DNA from: Metabacillus rhizolycopersici
GTDB taxonomy: Bacteria > Bacillota > Bacilli > Bacillales > Bacillaceae
Assembly (NCBI RefSeq): GCF_020075705.1
Contig: NZ_JAIQUM010000014.1
Span: 1 to 64,000, forward strand
Direction: 5' to 3'
DNA: 64,000 nt
The notes under the pieces are model-generated. The model worked only from the letters and a program-made list of their open reading frames with translations. It was not told the DNA's origin and did no database searches. Shown one piece after another: positions 35,478 through 44,621 of the stretch (its first letter is position 1; each line of letters opens with the position of its first letter). A program made the position numbers and the translations under genes.

Positions 35478-35503
35478 TACATACAAAAAAGAGGTGCTAA
35501 TAC

Positions 35504-36709
35504 ATGAAGAAACCAATTAAAGAACAAAAGATGGTATTAATTATTCTTCTAAGCAATTTATTTCTTGTATTTCTAGGCATAGGACTCATCATCCCTGTTA
35601 TGCCGTCTTTTATGAATATGATGCATTTATCGGGAAGTACGATGGGCTATCTTGTTGCCGTATTTGCGGTAGCACAGCTACTGATATCACCAATCGCAGG
35701 ACGCTTTGTTGACAGTTACGGAAGAAAAAAAATCATCATATTTGGCTTATTCCTTTTTGGTGTTTCGGAACTTATCTTTGGTTTAGGCACGAACGTAACA
35801 GTGCTTTATCTATCAAGAATTCTAGGGGGAATTAGTGCCGCCTTCATTATGCCAGGTGTTACTGCCTATGTTGCAGATATTACCTCTGTTCAGGAACGAC
35901 CAAAAGCGATGGGCTATATTTCTGCCGCCATTAGCACTGGTTTTATTATCGGACCTGGTATCGGTGGCTTTGTTGCAGAATATGGTGTACGCATGCCCTT
36001 CTTTTTTGCGGCAGCCATTGCTTTTCTAACATGTATTTCATCCATATTTATTTTAAAAGAGCCGCTAACAAAGGAGCAGCTTGTAGAAATTTCTGCTAGG
36101 ACAAAGCAAACAAACTTTATAGGCGATTTAAAAAGATCGCTTAACCCGCTTTACTTTATTGCCTTTATCATTGTATTTGTCCTTTCTTTTGGTTTATCAG
36201 CCTATGAAACTATTTTCAGTCTCTTTTCTGATCATAAATTCGGCTTCACACCGAAGGACATCGCCTTGATTATTACAATAAGCTCAATCTTCGGAGTTGT
36301 GATGCAAATATTTATGTTTGGAAGATTGGTAGATGTGCTAGGTGAAAAGAAACTGATCCAATTATGTTTAATTTCAGGGGCAATATTGGCCGTGGCGTCG
36401 ACCGTGATCTCTAGCTTTTTGACAGTGCTTGCGGTAACTTGCCTCATCTTCCTCGCATTTGACTTGATTCGTCCGGCATTGACGACCTTTTTATCAAAAG
36501 CCGCCGACGAGCAAGAACAAGGATTTGTCGCTGGAATGAACTCAACCTATACGAGCTTAGGTACGATCGTCGGGCCAATGATGGGCGGAATACTCTTTGA
36601 CATAAACATTCACTATCCTTATCTTTTCGCTGCTGTCATCATGGTCATAGGTCTTAGTATTACTGTCATGTGGAAAGAAAAACAATTGGTAGAAAACTTA
36701 GCGAAATAA
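35504..36709 (+). CDS. MFS multidrug efflux transporter (DHA1 type)
   Basis: The 401-residue protein has twelve predicted helices. Motif A is GRFVDSYGRKK after helix 2, and motif C is in the helix 5 region GFIIGPGIGGFVAEYG. This is the NorA/Bmr/TetA-like drug:H+ antiporter group. AAAAGAGGTGCTAATAC precedes the ATG. It forms an operon with the TetR regulator, so substrate-induced derepression is expected. The drug cannot be named. Confidence 0.88.
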   Translation: MKKPIKEQKMVLIILLSNLFLVFLGIGLIIPVMPSFMNMMHLSGSTMGYLVAVFAVAQLLISPIAGRFVDSYGRKKIIIFGLFLFGVSELIFGLGTNVTVLYLSRILGGISAAFIMPGVTAYVADITSVQERPKAMGYISAAISTGFIIGPGIGGFVAEYGVRMPFFFAAAIAFLTCISSIFILKEPLTKEQLVEISARTKQTNFIGDLKRSLNPLYFIAFIIVFVLSFGLSAYETIFSLFSDHKFGFTPKDIALIITISSIFGVVMQIFMFGRLVDVLGEKKLIQLCLISGAILAVASTVISSFLTVLAVTCLIFLAFDLIRPALTTFLSKAADEQEQGFVAGMNSTYTSLGTIVGPMMGGILFDINIHYPYLFAAVIMVIGLSITVMWKEKQLVENLAK

Positions 36710-36716
36710 GAAAAAA

Positions 36717-36848
36717 AGCGCAAGCGCCTTAATTAGCCTCAGGCATAGCATAAGACGATTAGGAATAGAAGGTGTTTTTTACTTCAATTCCTAATTGGCT
36801 TAGACCCAAGAGGGGCTAGGCGCTGGAACTGGATGTCATGCGCTTATC
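36717..36848. repeat. Common bacillus palindromic repeat
   Basis: It starts AAGCGCAAGCGCCTT and ends GGCGCTGGAACTGGATGTCA followed by TGCGCTT, so the ends pair. The inner part is AGGAATAGAAGGTG with a returning CAATTCCTAATTGG. Such GCGCAAGCGCC/GGCGCTGGA elements are widespread between bacillus genes. It directly follows the MFS gene and may terminate it. Confidence 0.6.
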
Positions 36849-36962
36849 CACAGTACAAGAATTTTATAATTTGCTAAACGATTAGAAAAGCTCGACGCGG
36901 CTTCGAAACAATCCAAGGTCCGGATTGTTCCCCGCGATGCTCATTCACTGTACTCTCTAACT

Positions 36963-37002
36963 GGGGGAGCTTCAGGAAAATTGACAATTTACAACGCTAA
37001 GC
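36963..37002 (+). repeat. Degenerate Tn3-family terminal inverted repeat
   Basis: GGGGGAGCTTCAGGAAAATT followed by GACAATTTACAACGCTAAG matches the Tn3-type end at 1422-1459 (rc) over most of its length. No transposase remains beside it, so it is a solo end left by deletion. Confidence 0.65.
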
Positions 37003-37118
37003 AAATTTCAAGTCGATTACCACGAGTATAAAAAGATCTATATTTTTATGTAGTCACCAAGCTTTTTCATGAGCCGAAAACTTAAAACACCTACGTTATA
37101 TAAAACCATGCATGAATT

Positions 37119-37162
37119 AAAAAAGAGCCAAAACCTTATGTACCAAGGGTTTGGCTCTTTTT
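37119..37162. terminator. Bidirectional terminator
   Basis: AAAAAAGAGCCAAAACC pairs with GGTTTGGCTCTTTTT. It follows the carbonic anhydrase remnant on the minus strand, and probably belonged to it. Confidence 0.8.
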
Positions 37163-37236
37163 CAACTTTCTAAAAAATTCTGTGTTTGTTAAATAGTTGA
37201 TCTTCAAGTCATCAGCCTTAGATGCTATCCTAAAAG

Positions 37237-37415
37237 TCATCTTATGATTGAGGATGAAACCACTGATTTTCGGAATGTTCGCCCGTATATCTGATGATGC
37301 TTTTCTTTTCCTACTTTGATCATAACCCCAACAACAGCAAGATTCCCTTTATCACTTTTATAAACTACATGAAGCTCCATATCGAAGTTTTTCCCATCGA
37401 ATTGGTGTTCACTCC
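37237..37415 (-). pseudogene. Alpha-type carbonic anhydrase remnant
   Basis: The minus strand encodes SEHQFDGKNFDMELHVVYKS then DKGNLAVVGVMIKVGKE. This matches the core of alpha carbonic anhydrases (PSEHxIDGKxFxMExHxVH), including the third zinc-ligand region. About 59 residues of ~220 remain; the upstream part with the first two histidines is missing and the downstream part is degraded. Confidence 0.7.
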
Positions 37416-37516
37416 GAAATAATACATAAAAACTTATCAAATTGTTATGAAATGATAAAAATTTGTCATACTGTATACTACAAGATTTACATTCTTTACG
37501 AGGAGGTTGTGTGGAT

Positions 37517-37978
37517 ATGCCTATGCAGCGCACATTTTTGATGGTTAAGCCAGATGGAGTGAAACGAGGTTTGATCGGAGAGATTATGAAACGCTTTGAA
37601 CAAAAAGGATTTACACTATTAAACGCAGAGCTTATGACCGTTGATCGAGCAAAAGCGGAAAATCATTATTTTGAACATCAAGATAAGCCGTTTTTTGGAG
37701 AATTGGTCAATTTTATTACATCAGGTCCTGTTTTTGCAATGGTTTGGGAAGGTGAAAACATTATCGAAGTTTCACGGACTATGATTGGGAAAACAAGTCC
37801 TTTAGAAGCATTGCCTGGAACAATCCGCGGTGACTTTGCATGTACGAAAGAGGAGAATGTCATTCATGGATCCGATTCCCTGTTAAGTGCTGAACGCGAA
37901 ATTGCCAACTTTTTTGACTTGCTCTCAATCCGTTCACGAGACGAAGACTACCCATACGACGAACGAAAATCAGTTTGA
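37517..37978 (+). CDS. ndk: Nucleoside-diphosphate kinase
   Basis: This enzyme transfers the gamma phosphate between nucleoside triphosphates and diphosphates through a phosphohistidine. The 153-residue protein has the opening [14 protein letters not shown] and the active-site histidine at residue 117 in ENVIHGSDS. The start is ATG 37517 behind CGAGGAGG; an in-frame GTG (37511) and a second ATG (37523) are alternatives. Its C-terminus is a few residues longer than usual. It is monocistronic and shares a terminator with the convergent azoR. Confidence 0.95.
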   Translation: MPMQRTFLMVKPDGVKRGLIGEIMKRFEQKGFTLLNAELMTVDRAKAENHYFEHQDKPFFGELVNFITSGPVFAMVWEGENIIEVSRTMIGKTSPLEALPGTIRGDFACTKEENVIHGSDSLLSAEREIANFFDLLSIRSRDEDYPYDERKSV

Positions 37979-38082
37979 TTCATAAAGCAAGGCATCGGAC
38001 GGCTAGCGTTTACTTTACCCCCTACTTTTTTGCTTAAGGTAGGGTACACCACTTGTTAATTTGCATGCCATCTATAACAAAA

Positions 38083-38121
38083 AAATGTAGTAAAATCTAA
38101 ATTTTAGATTTTACTACATTT
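38083..38121. terminator. Bidirectional terminator between ndk and azoR
   Basis: AAATGTAGTAAAATCTAA is followed by its near-perfect complement TTAGATTTTACTACATTT, serving both convergent genes. Confidence 0.85.
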
Positions 38122-38142
38122 CAAATATTATTATTGACTAAC

Positions 38143-38785
38143 TTATGAAGCCGTTACAGCTGAAAAACTTTTTGCGACAGCTTCAACTTTTGCTAAACCT
38201 TCAGTGATTATTGTTTCTGCTTGATCCTGCATTGCAGCATGGCCTTCAATGATAACCTCATTTACAATTTCCATACCAAATACGCCACCAACAACGTTTT
38301 TAATATAATTTGCAGCCATTTCCATCGGCGCTGCTTCTGGTGTTGAGTAAATGCCACCACGCGCACTTAAAATAACTGCCTTTTTGTCAGTCATTAATTG
38401 TACTGCTTGACCATTTTCGTCATATTTAAATGTGAAACCAGCTTGGTACACATAATCGATGAAAGTTTGTAATTTAGCTGGAATTGTTAAGTTCCAAAGT
38501 GGGAACGCGAAAACAACTACGTCTGCAGCTGTTAATGCATCCATTGCTTTTTGTTTTGCAGCTAAAAGACGTTGTTCGATATCTGTCATCTCTTCCCCAG
38601 ATTCTACTTTACCGAAAGCGTTAAATAATTCTTGACCAAAGTAAGGCATATCTTCAGCAAATACATCGTAAGTAGTTACGTTAGCGCCTTCTAAGTTATT
38701 CATAAATGTTTCATACATTTTACTTGATACAGCGTCTGTTGCTGGACGATTGACGATTATTTGCCTTTACTACTAAAATGTTCAT
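38143..38785 (-). pseudogene. azoR: FMN-dependent NADH-azoreductase, frameshifted by a 7-bp tandem duplication
   Basis: The product is an AzoR-type flavodoxin-fold quinone/azo reductase. From ATG 38785 the frame reads MNILVVKANNR, then is thrown out by a second copy of GACGATT (38745-38751 and 38752-38758 on the plus strand). After the duplication the correct frame continues RPATDAVSSKMYETFMNNLE and runs to the stop, including VVFAFPLWNLTIPAKLQTFI and SARGGIYSTPEAAPMEMA. With one copy removed the protein would have 211 residues, normal for AzoR. A downstream ATG (38718) could give a 191-residue form lacking the first beta strand and FMN phosphate loop, which is unlikely to work. Confidence 0.85.
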
Positions 38786-39041
38786 AAAATTATATATCTC
38801 CTTTTGTTATCATGAAGTAAGTTATCTTGAATTTGTAATATATCAAACTAATGTAAATGTCAATTTAACACACTTCTAACTTTTATTAATAGAATTTAGG
38901 ATTTAGTTAAGATCTTTTCAATAGGATTTTGGTAGTGGATATTATTCTCGGATCGATGCTTTTTGAAAAATAAACCAATGAGGAATTTGACGATGATAAC
39001 TGGAAATGTGATGAAAACAAAATGAAAAAAACGCAGAAATG

Positions 39042-39071
39042 AAGGCAAGCCATTTTTTATTGGCTTGCCTT
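39042..39071. terminator. Hairpin after yabR
   Basis: AAGGCAAGCCA pairs with TGGCTTGCCTT around an AT-rich loop, 40 bases after the yabR stop. There is no strong T-run. Confidence 0.55.
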
Positions 39072-39109
39072 ACTCTCTATATGATGAAGAATGAAAATAA
39101 GGCAGCAGG

Positions 39110-39559
39110 TTATCCGCGTCTACCGCCTCTACCGCCTCTTTTTGTTTCAGTGTTACGTTTAAGGCTAGATAAGTTTTCTTCACTCGATTTTAAAAAACGA
39201 GCCATCTTATCTTCAAAGTTTTCCTTTGGTTTAAAATTACTTTTTGAGCGGCTATCTTTTGAACGACTATCAGTTCTTCCTTGGCGCGGTGGACGTTGAG
39301 AATAAGAAGATGTTTGCCCTTCTGGTCGGTCAATCGCCTTTTTGATGGACAAGGCAATTTTTCCTTCTTTTTCGCTTATCACTTTTACTTCAACTTCATC
39401 ACCTATTTTGAGATGGTCATTAACATCTTTTACATAGCTATCTGCTACCTCACTAATATGCACGAGACCAGTTGTGCCTCCCGGTAATTCTACGAATGCT
39501 CCGAAATTAGTGATACCTGTTACTTTACCTTGTACTTTGCTGCCTATTTCTATTGACAT
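39110..39559 (-). CDS. yabR: S1-domain RNA-binding protein YabR
   Basis: The 149-residue protein has an S1 domain (MSIEIGSKVQGKVTGITNFG, LVHISEVADSYVKDVNDHLK, GKIALSIKKA) over residues 1-75, a linker rich in Ser, Arg and Lys, and a conserved C-terminal motif (FEDKMARFLKSSEENLSSLK) ending in RGGRGGRRG. This matches YabR of bacilli, an S1 protein linked to ribosomes and post-transcriptional control. The linker is longer than in B. subtilis (128 residues). A GGGGGAA site precedes the ATG. Confidence 0.9.
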   Translation of the reverse strand: MSIEIGSKVQGKVTGITNFGAFVELPGGTTGLVHISEVADSYVKDVNDHLKIGDEVEVKVISEKEGKIALSIKKAIDRPEGQTSSYSQRPPRQGRTDSRSKDSRSKSNFKPKENFEDKMARFLKSSEENLSSLKRNTETKRGGRGGRRG

Positions 39560-39873
39560 AAAAATAATGTTCCCCCTAAATATTGTTATTAACAGTTAAT
39601 TATAACAAATTTAAATAATAATATCAATAATATTCCGCACATTTTTTCTAACATTCTCCCATTTACCAAAAACACGCGGATATTTCTAATTTAAGAAGTT
39701 GTTTTTCACTTGGATTGTTCTTCCAAAATCTTTAACATCACTTCTACCTATACCACTTATAACAGTATAATCATAAAAGAATCACTAGACTAATTAGTAT
39801 CCCCATAAAGTCAGTCTAAATTCGATTAAAGTGGAATGAAAAAATTAATTCACTTACTTGAATGTTGAATTCT

Positions 39874-40506
39874 TTAAGTAATTAATGTAAAAGTGAGATA
39901 GATTGCTGTGCCCCACATGATTAGTGCAGATACTTTATTTAAATTGGCAATAAATCCTCCTGAGTTGTTTAATCTGCCAACTCGTCTTCCAACTAATGCG
40001 AGAGAAAAAAACCATATCCACGATGTCGCAATACAAGCTAAGGTAAAGGCAAGCTTCTCTGTACCTGTGTACGAGATAGAGCTTGTTCCAATTACCCCGA
40101 TTGTATCCATAATAGCATGGGGATTTAACAAAGAAACTGAAGCCGCAAAAGCAACCTGTTTTTTGGGTGCAAGTGCTTTTTCATCGGATGAATATGTACC
40201 AGGTTTACTTTTCCACGTCACATAGCCCATATACAGTAAAAAGATAATACCAATTGTTAATAAAATCAGCTTTATCCAGTAAACTCCCAAAACAATAACA
40301 GATACACCTAAAACAGCCAAAGATATAAGTAAAGTGTCACAAATGGCTGCAGTGATGATAACCGGTAAAGTTTTTTTAAATGTTGATTGGGTTGCACCTT
40401 GGTTAAAAACAAAAACATTTTGAACACCTAAGGGGAGAATAAGTCCAAGAGCCAAAATAACACCATGAATAACCGAACTTACCAATAAATTCACAAACCT
40501 TCCCAC
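39874..40506 (-). CDS. LysE/ArgO family amino acid exporter
   Basis: The ~210-residue membrane protein has six helices. LysE-family features are HGVILALGLILPLGVQNVFV at the N-terminus and the SLLNPHAIMDTIGVIG loop (NPHAxxDTI) in the middle. It should export basic amino acids such as arginine or lysine. The exact start is uncertain: GTG 40506, GTG 40494 and TTG 40485 all lie around one GGGAAGG, none with ideal spacing. No regulator is adjacent. Confidence 0.88.
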   Translation of the reverse strand: MGRFVNLLVSSVIHGVILALGLILPLGVQNVFVFNQGATQSTFKKTLPVIITAAICDTLLISLAVLGVSVIVLGVYWIKLILLTIGIIFLLYMGYVTWKSKPGTYSSDEKALAPKKQVAFAASVSLLNPHAIMDTIGVIGTSSISYTGTEKLAFTLACIATSWIWFFSLALVGRRVGRLNNSGGFIANLNKVSALIMWGTAIYLTFTLIT

Positions 40507-40637
40507 GTAGTATAAATTATTAATTTACCATAATTTATCTTTCATGAGGCATCTATTGTGCAATGAAATTCCCAAAAAACCCCATAAGAAAAAGGAGTCG
40601 CTGTAATAACCCTTTTATACTACATTCAAGCCACATA

Positions 40638-40677
40638 AAGAAACACCTCCAAGAATGATTAGTCGGAGGTGTTTCTT
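40638..40677. terminator. Terminator after DUF4023 gene
   Basis: AAGAAACACCTCC pairs exactly with GGAGGTGTTTCTT. On the minus strand it starts five bases after the stop of the small gene. Confidence 0.85.
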
Positions 40678-40681
40678 CTTA

Positions 40682-40804
40682 TTATTTATGTGTTTTATTC
40701 GGCTTTTTCTTGCCAGGATTTCCTCTACCATGTAGTTGTTTGTTCTTTTCTTGTTTTTGTTGTTGTTCCTGCAAACTTTCGACAAATCCCTCTGAATTGA
40801 TCAT
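40682..40804 (-). CDS. DUF4023-type small protein
   Basis: The 40-residue product is MINSEGFVESLQEQQQKQEK then NKQLHGRGNPGKKKPNKTHK. It resembles the DUF4023 family of bacilli (FVEKLHxKQAKxERNxxHxGKGxPxKKLPNK). GGGAAGGTGAATGT supplies the ribosome binding site. The protein is very basic at the C-terminus. Function unknown. Confidence 0.75.
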   Translation of the reverse strand: MINSEGFVESLQEQQQKQEKNKQLHGRGNPGKKKPNKTHK

Positions 40805-40959
40805 ACATTCACCTTCCCTTTTTCAAAGTGTGGTTCCCATGTTAATATAACCATTTGATGTGAATTCATGAGTCAGAAGGTTATTTGCTTGAACAGGGAT
40901 TGGTTATAGATAGTTGTATAATGGGAAATCCCGACTAGACCAATTTTTTTATGATTCAT

Positions 40960-41328
40960 TCAAAATTTATTTTTTACTGGAGATCGCTTAACTCGGTTCA
41001 CAATCATCCTAACCACTAATTGACCCAAGAAATATAAAACTGAAAAAATTATAATTACTTTGTCCCGATCGAATGGTTTAAACCAATATGTATCATTTTC
41101 AATAAAATTAGATGCTAAATATAGAGAAATGAGAGTTTGAAAGATAGTAAGTATTACTACTGTTACGGACTTAACATGAGAAGAAATGATTCCTGATAAA
41201 ATGATGAAGAATACAAAACCAACGAAAAGAAATGATGCATCTTGATTCCTTACGTGTTGTTCATATTCGTAAAAATGAAAGAGAAAAGGAACAGGTAGTA
41301 AAAGAATTAAAAATTTAAGATAGTTCAT
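40960..41328 (-). CDS. Membrane protein, unknown
   Basis: The 122-residue protein has four predicted helices (YLKFLILLLPVPFLFHFY; FLFVGFVFFIILSGIIS; VTVVILTIFQTLISLYLA; VIIIFSVLYFLGQLVVRM) and a basic tail. AAAAGGAGTAACAGCA precedes the ATG. Not recognised; it sits downstream of sqhC on the same strand with 160 bases between. Confidence 0.65.
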   Translation of the reverse strand: MNYLKFLILLLPVPFLFHFYEYEQHVRNQDASFLFVGFVFFIILSGIISSHVKSVTVVILTIFQTLISLYLASNFIENDTYWFKPFDRDKVIIIFSVLYFLGQLVVRMIVNRVKRSPVKNKF

Positions 41329-41492
41329 TGCTGTTACTCCTTTTAAATCTGAGTTTTGTGAGTAATTATACAGTTAGCCAGTAACAGCTGTCTATTCTTT
41401 TATTACGGTTATCTCTTTGTTGGTGGTTCACGAGTATCTTACTCCTCTTTCGTTACCGTTCTCACACTTTCGCCTAGTCCAAAATCTCATTT

Positions 41493-43367
41493 TCAACAAA
41501 ACTTCCCTTTATAATGACTTAAAGCAAGTAACGAAAAGAGGTATTCGTAGCTATGGTAATGGATATAAAATCCACCTGGTAGACCCTGACCTTTCGGATA
41601 GGTTGTTGTCCAATCACTTTTTCCAGATGTCTCAAGTAAATACGTCATTCCGCGCTTAATTTCGGGTGTCACTTTATTTTCCGCAGCAATAAGTGTATCC
41701 AATGCCCATGCCGTGTGGGTGCGAGTGCTTTCATTTAACGGTACATACTTTTTATTGATGTCGCTTTGACAAGATTCCCCCCATCCACCATCTTTATTTT
41801 GAATGCTGTATAACCATTTGATTGCTTTTTGAATCGAAGTACGATCTTTGTTTATGTTTACTGCAATTAAGCCAGTGATTGCTGCCCATGTTCCGTAAAT
41901 ATAACAAATCCCCCATCGTCCATACCAGGAGCCATCCTTTTCCTGATTTTGAAACAACCAATTCACACCCCGTTTTATTAGTGGATGGTTATAATCTGCA
42001 TGAGTAAAGTTCCCTAAGAATTCTAACGTCCTCCCTGTTAAATCTGCTGTTGAAGGATCTAGCAACATGGATCCTCCGCCCTCAACTGGCAGCCAAGCAA
42101 GCAAAGGTTTATCAATATTTCTCTCAAACGCAGCCCAGCCACCGTCATCATTCTGCATGGAAATAAGCCATTGTATACCAGCGTTCCAAGCTTGACGATA
42201 AACAGGATTTTTTAAAACAAGTGATTGAATAGCTCTTAATGCGGCAGTTGTATCATCCACATCAGGATGGATTGTATTAATATTAGCAAAGCCCCACCCT
42301 CCTGGTAACGCGGTTTGATTATGGACAGCCCAATCACTGTATAGATTATGTTGCCTAGTCAACAAGTATATTTGCGCATTTTGAATGGCTTTGGCAGAAG
42401 ACGAAACCCCAGCTTCTTGAAGACTATAGCTAATTAGCGCTGTATTCCATATTGTTGCCGTTGTATATTGAACGTGAATATGATTGTCGATTTTCGTCTG
42501 GAATGATTTTAATCCTTGAATCGCCTTAAGTATGATCGGATGTTGCTTCGAATAGCCTCGTGCCAGTAAAGCAAAAACCATTAAAAACGTAGAACTGAAA
42601 TAACTGTAAAATGTTCCATCAGATTCGATTCGCTGCAGCATATACTGTTCGGCGCGGTTTAAAGCGATTTGATGGAGATGATGCGGATAGCCAATTAGAC
42701 TTTTTATTCCGTGGTGAATGGATGAAGAGATAGAGCGAAAATCACCTAGCTCCTTTTCCCATTCATCATCCCCCCTATGTATAATTAAATCGGTTAAGTC
42801 TGGAGATCGATTTGTCTTGAGGTGAAATTTTTTATCTGTAGTGATGAGGAGTGGAATGAAAATAGCTCTTGCATACACCGAAAGATCAAAAATATTTACT
42901 GGAAAAGCAGGTGGCAAAAGCATGATCTCAACTGGGATGGGAATATGTTTTGGCCATTGATATTGTCCCGTTAAAGCTAGCATAATTTTTGTAAGCATAT
43001 TTACTTTCTTTAAACCACCGTGTTTTAAAATAAATTGTCTTGCCAAGCGCATATCAGAATCATTTTTCGTACGGCGCCCGGAATAAAGAAGAGCATAATA
43101 GGCTTCAACGGTAACCGCAAGATTTCCTTCCCCTTCATCATCATATAACTTCCAAGCGCCATTTTCTCCTTGTTTACTTAGAATCCGCCGCACCAATGAG
43201 TTGATAAAATCTTCATCATTTATTTCTAATGAGCGCAATAAGATAATCATATAGCAATCTGTTGAAATCCCTGTTTCAAACGGATAGGTCCATGATCCGT
43301 CCAGCTTCTGTTCTCTCTTCAGAATGTCTACTAAACGGTTAATTTCAGCTTCGACCAAAAGTTTCAT
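41493..43367 (-). CDS. sqhC: Squalene-hopene / sporulenol cyclase
   Basis: This 624-residue class II terpene cyclase converts squalene to hopene or, in Bacillus spores, tetraprenyl-beta-curcumene to sporulenol. The catalytic DxDD acid is visible in HPDVDDTTAALRA. QW-type repeats occur throughout (LISMQNDDGGWAAFERN, WLFQNQEKDGSWYGRWG, WLYSIQNKDGGWGES). It is peripherally membrane bound. It is divergent from the YppC gene, 90 bases apart, so the two share a regulatory region. Confidence 0.92.
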   Translation of the reverse strand: MKLLVEAEINRLVDILKREQKLDGSWTYPFETGISTDCYMIILLRSLEINDEDFINSLVRRILSKQGENGAWKLYDDEGEGNLAVTVEAYYALLYSGRRTKNDSDMRLARQFILKHGGLKKVNMLTKIMLALTGQYQWPKHIPIPVEIMLLPPAFPVNIFDLSVYARAIFIPLLITTDKKFHLKTNRSPDLTDLIIHRGDDEWEKELGDFRSISSSIHHGIKSLIGYPHHLHQIALNRAEQYMLQRIESDGTFYSYFSSTFLMVFALLARGYSKQHPIILKAIQGLKSFQTKIDNHIHVQYTTATIWNTALISYSLQEAGVSSSAKAIQNAQIYLLTRQHNLYSDWAVHNQTALPGGWGFANINTIHPDVDDTTAALRAIQSLVLKNPVYRQAWNAGIQWLISMQNDDGGWAAFERNIDKPLLAWLPVEGGGSMLLDPSTADLTGRTLEFLGNFTHADYNHPLIKRGVNWLFQNQEKDGSWYGRWGICYIYGTWAAITGLIAVNINKDRTSIQKAIKWLYSIQNKDGGWGESCQSDINKKYVPLNESTRTHTAWALDTLIAAENKVTPEIKRGMTYLLETSGKSDWTTTYPKGQGLPGGFYIHYHSYEYLFSLLALSHYKGKFC

Positions 43368-43457
43368 ATCATTGTTAATCCTCTCTTCGTTAAAAGTAGT
43401 TTTTCCTATACATATTCCTTACAACGAGAGTGCATTCCTAGGACGGGAGGGAATTGA

Positions 43458-44621
43458 ATGGTGATTGGCCGTTTTAGTAAAAAGAAAATAACGATCAAAG
43501 CATATCTTGAAATAAAAGAGGATTTAAAGAATAAAAGCAAAAAGCAATCAGGCTCAATTACCGAACTAAGCCTATCAAAAGAAGAAAGAGAAATCATTAA
43601 CACTATTAAGGAACAAACGAAAATGTTCAATTTGAATAATGTCACGAGAACGAAGGCCTATTATGATTTTTTTATCCAATACCCTGAGATCCACTGGGCC
43701 CTTTTAGGTCATATGGTATCCCGAAATGGTGGTTGGCATATGACCGATTTAAAAGGTGATCTTTTTAATCGCTTATTGACGGAAAAAGAACAACGCCATT
43801 TCTTTTTATTTTTAGAACGTGGAAATTGGTTAATCTTTCAAGACGTTTATCCACAATGCTTACTTTATCAGCAAAGTTTACACGTCAAAAAAAATCTTTT
43901 TTATCTCCTTCCTTACTTTGGTGTTTCACTTTTTATGGAAACGATATGGAATTATTTTTGGGAGAATGGTGACTGTTATCTGTTAGCCATTGCAATGGTA
44001 ATCAACGAACAAAGTTATTTAGAAAAAAGAGTGATTCAAAATCCTCATTTCAAAAAAACAGTCTTAAATACGATCGGATTTAAACTGTATGATTTTTTGC
44101 GTTTTAATCATATCATTTTCCCATTTATTAAAAAGGGAAAGTCAAAAAAGATAAGCTTAATTGGCGAAACTCTCCAGCATTTTGATTCACTTCATGAGCG
44201 AATTATGTTAGGTAAACGATTATATTCATTACTTTTTCAGCAAGAACCCGTCTTGCAAGGCGTTTTGCTTTGGGCTGACAAGCACCCACATTCAGGCTCA
44301 AGAAAAGATTATTGGCATCATTTGTTTCATCATGTGAACGAATCCCTGCCAGGATCCATTTACAAACGGAGGACAAAACAGTGCCAACTAAAAAAGAGTG
44401 CACATCGTATTTATAGTCCACCGTTGCAATTTGCTTGGGAAAATGTTGAGCAACAAGAAGCTGAACAAGGTGATTGGTTTGATGATTGGAGAATTATCGA
44501 TTATTTAATGGAAGAAGAAATATATAAAGGTGGGGAAATTTATGATGAATATTGTAAAACAATCGAGAAAATCGAGCTTGCTATCATCGCAAAAAAGGCG
44601 ATTTTTCTCAGACAGGAATAA
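43458..44621 (+). CDS. yppC: YppC family protein (DUF2515)
   Basis: The 387-residue protein contains the conserved DUF2515 blocks NNVTRTKAYYDFFIQYPEIH, WALLGHMVSRNGGWHMTDLK, FLERGNWLIFQDVYPQCLLY and ADKHPHSGSRKDYWHHLF. The function is unknown in B. subtilis. GGGAGGGAATTGA precedes the ATG. Its 3' end overlaps the next gene. The divergent neighbour sqhC suggests a link with sporulation, which is inference. Confidence 0.85.
   Translation: MVIGRFSKKKITIKAYLEIKEDLKNKSKKQSGSITELSLSKEEREIINTIKEQTKMFNLNNVTRTKAYYDFFIQYPEIHWALLGHMVSRNGGWHMTDLKGDLFNRLLTEKEQRHFFLFLERGNWLIFQDVYPQCLLYQQSLHVKKNLFYLLPYFGVSLFMETIWNYFWENGDCYLLAIAMVINEQSYLEKRVIQNPHFKKTVLNTIGFKLYDFLRFNHIIFPFIKKGKSKKISLIGETLQHFDSLHERIMLGKRLYSLLFQQEPVLQGVLLWADKHPHSGSRKDYWHHLFHHVNESLPGSIYKRRTKQCQLKKSAHRIYSPPLQFAWENVEQQEAEQGDWFDDWRIIDYLMEEEIYKGGEIYDEYCKTIEKIELAIIAKKAIFLRQE

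Noticed and set aside
43406..43645. Minus-strand 79-codon frame
   Set aside because: It is antisense to the start of yppC, with no supporting signal.
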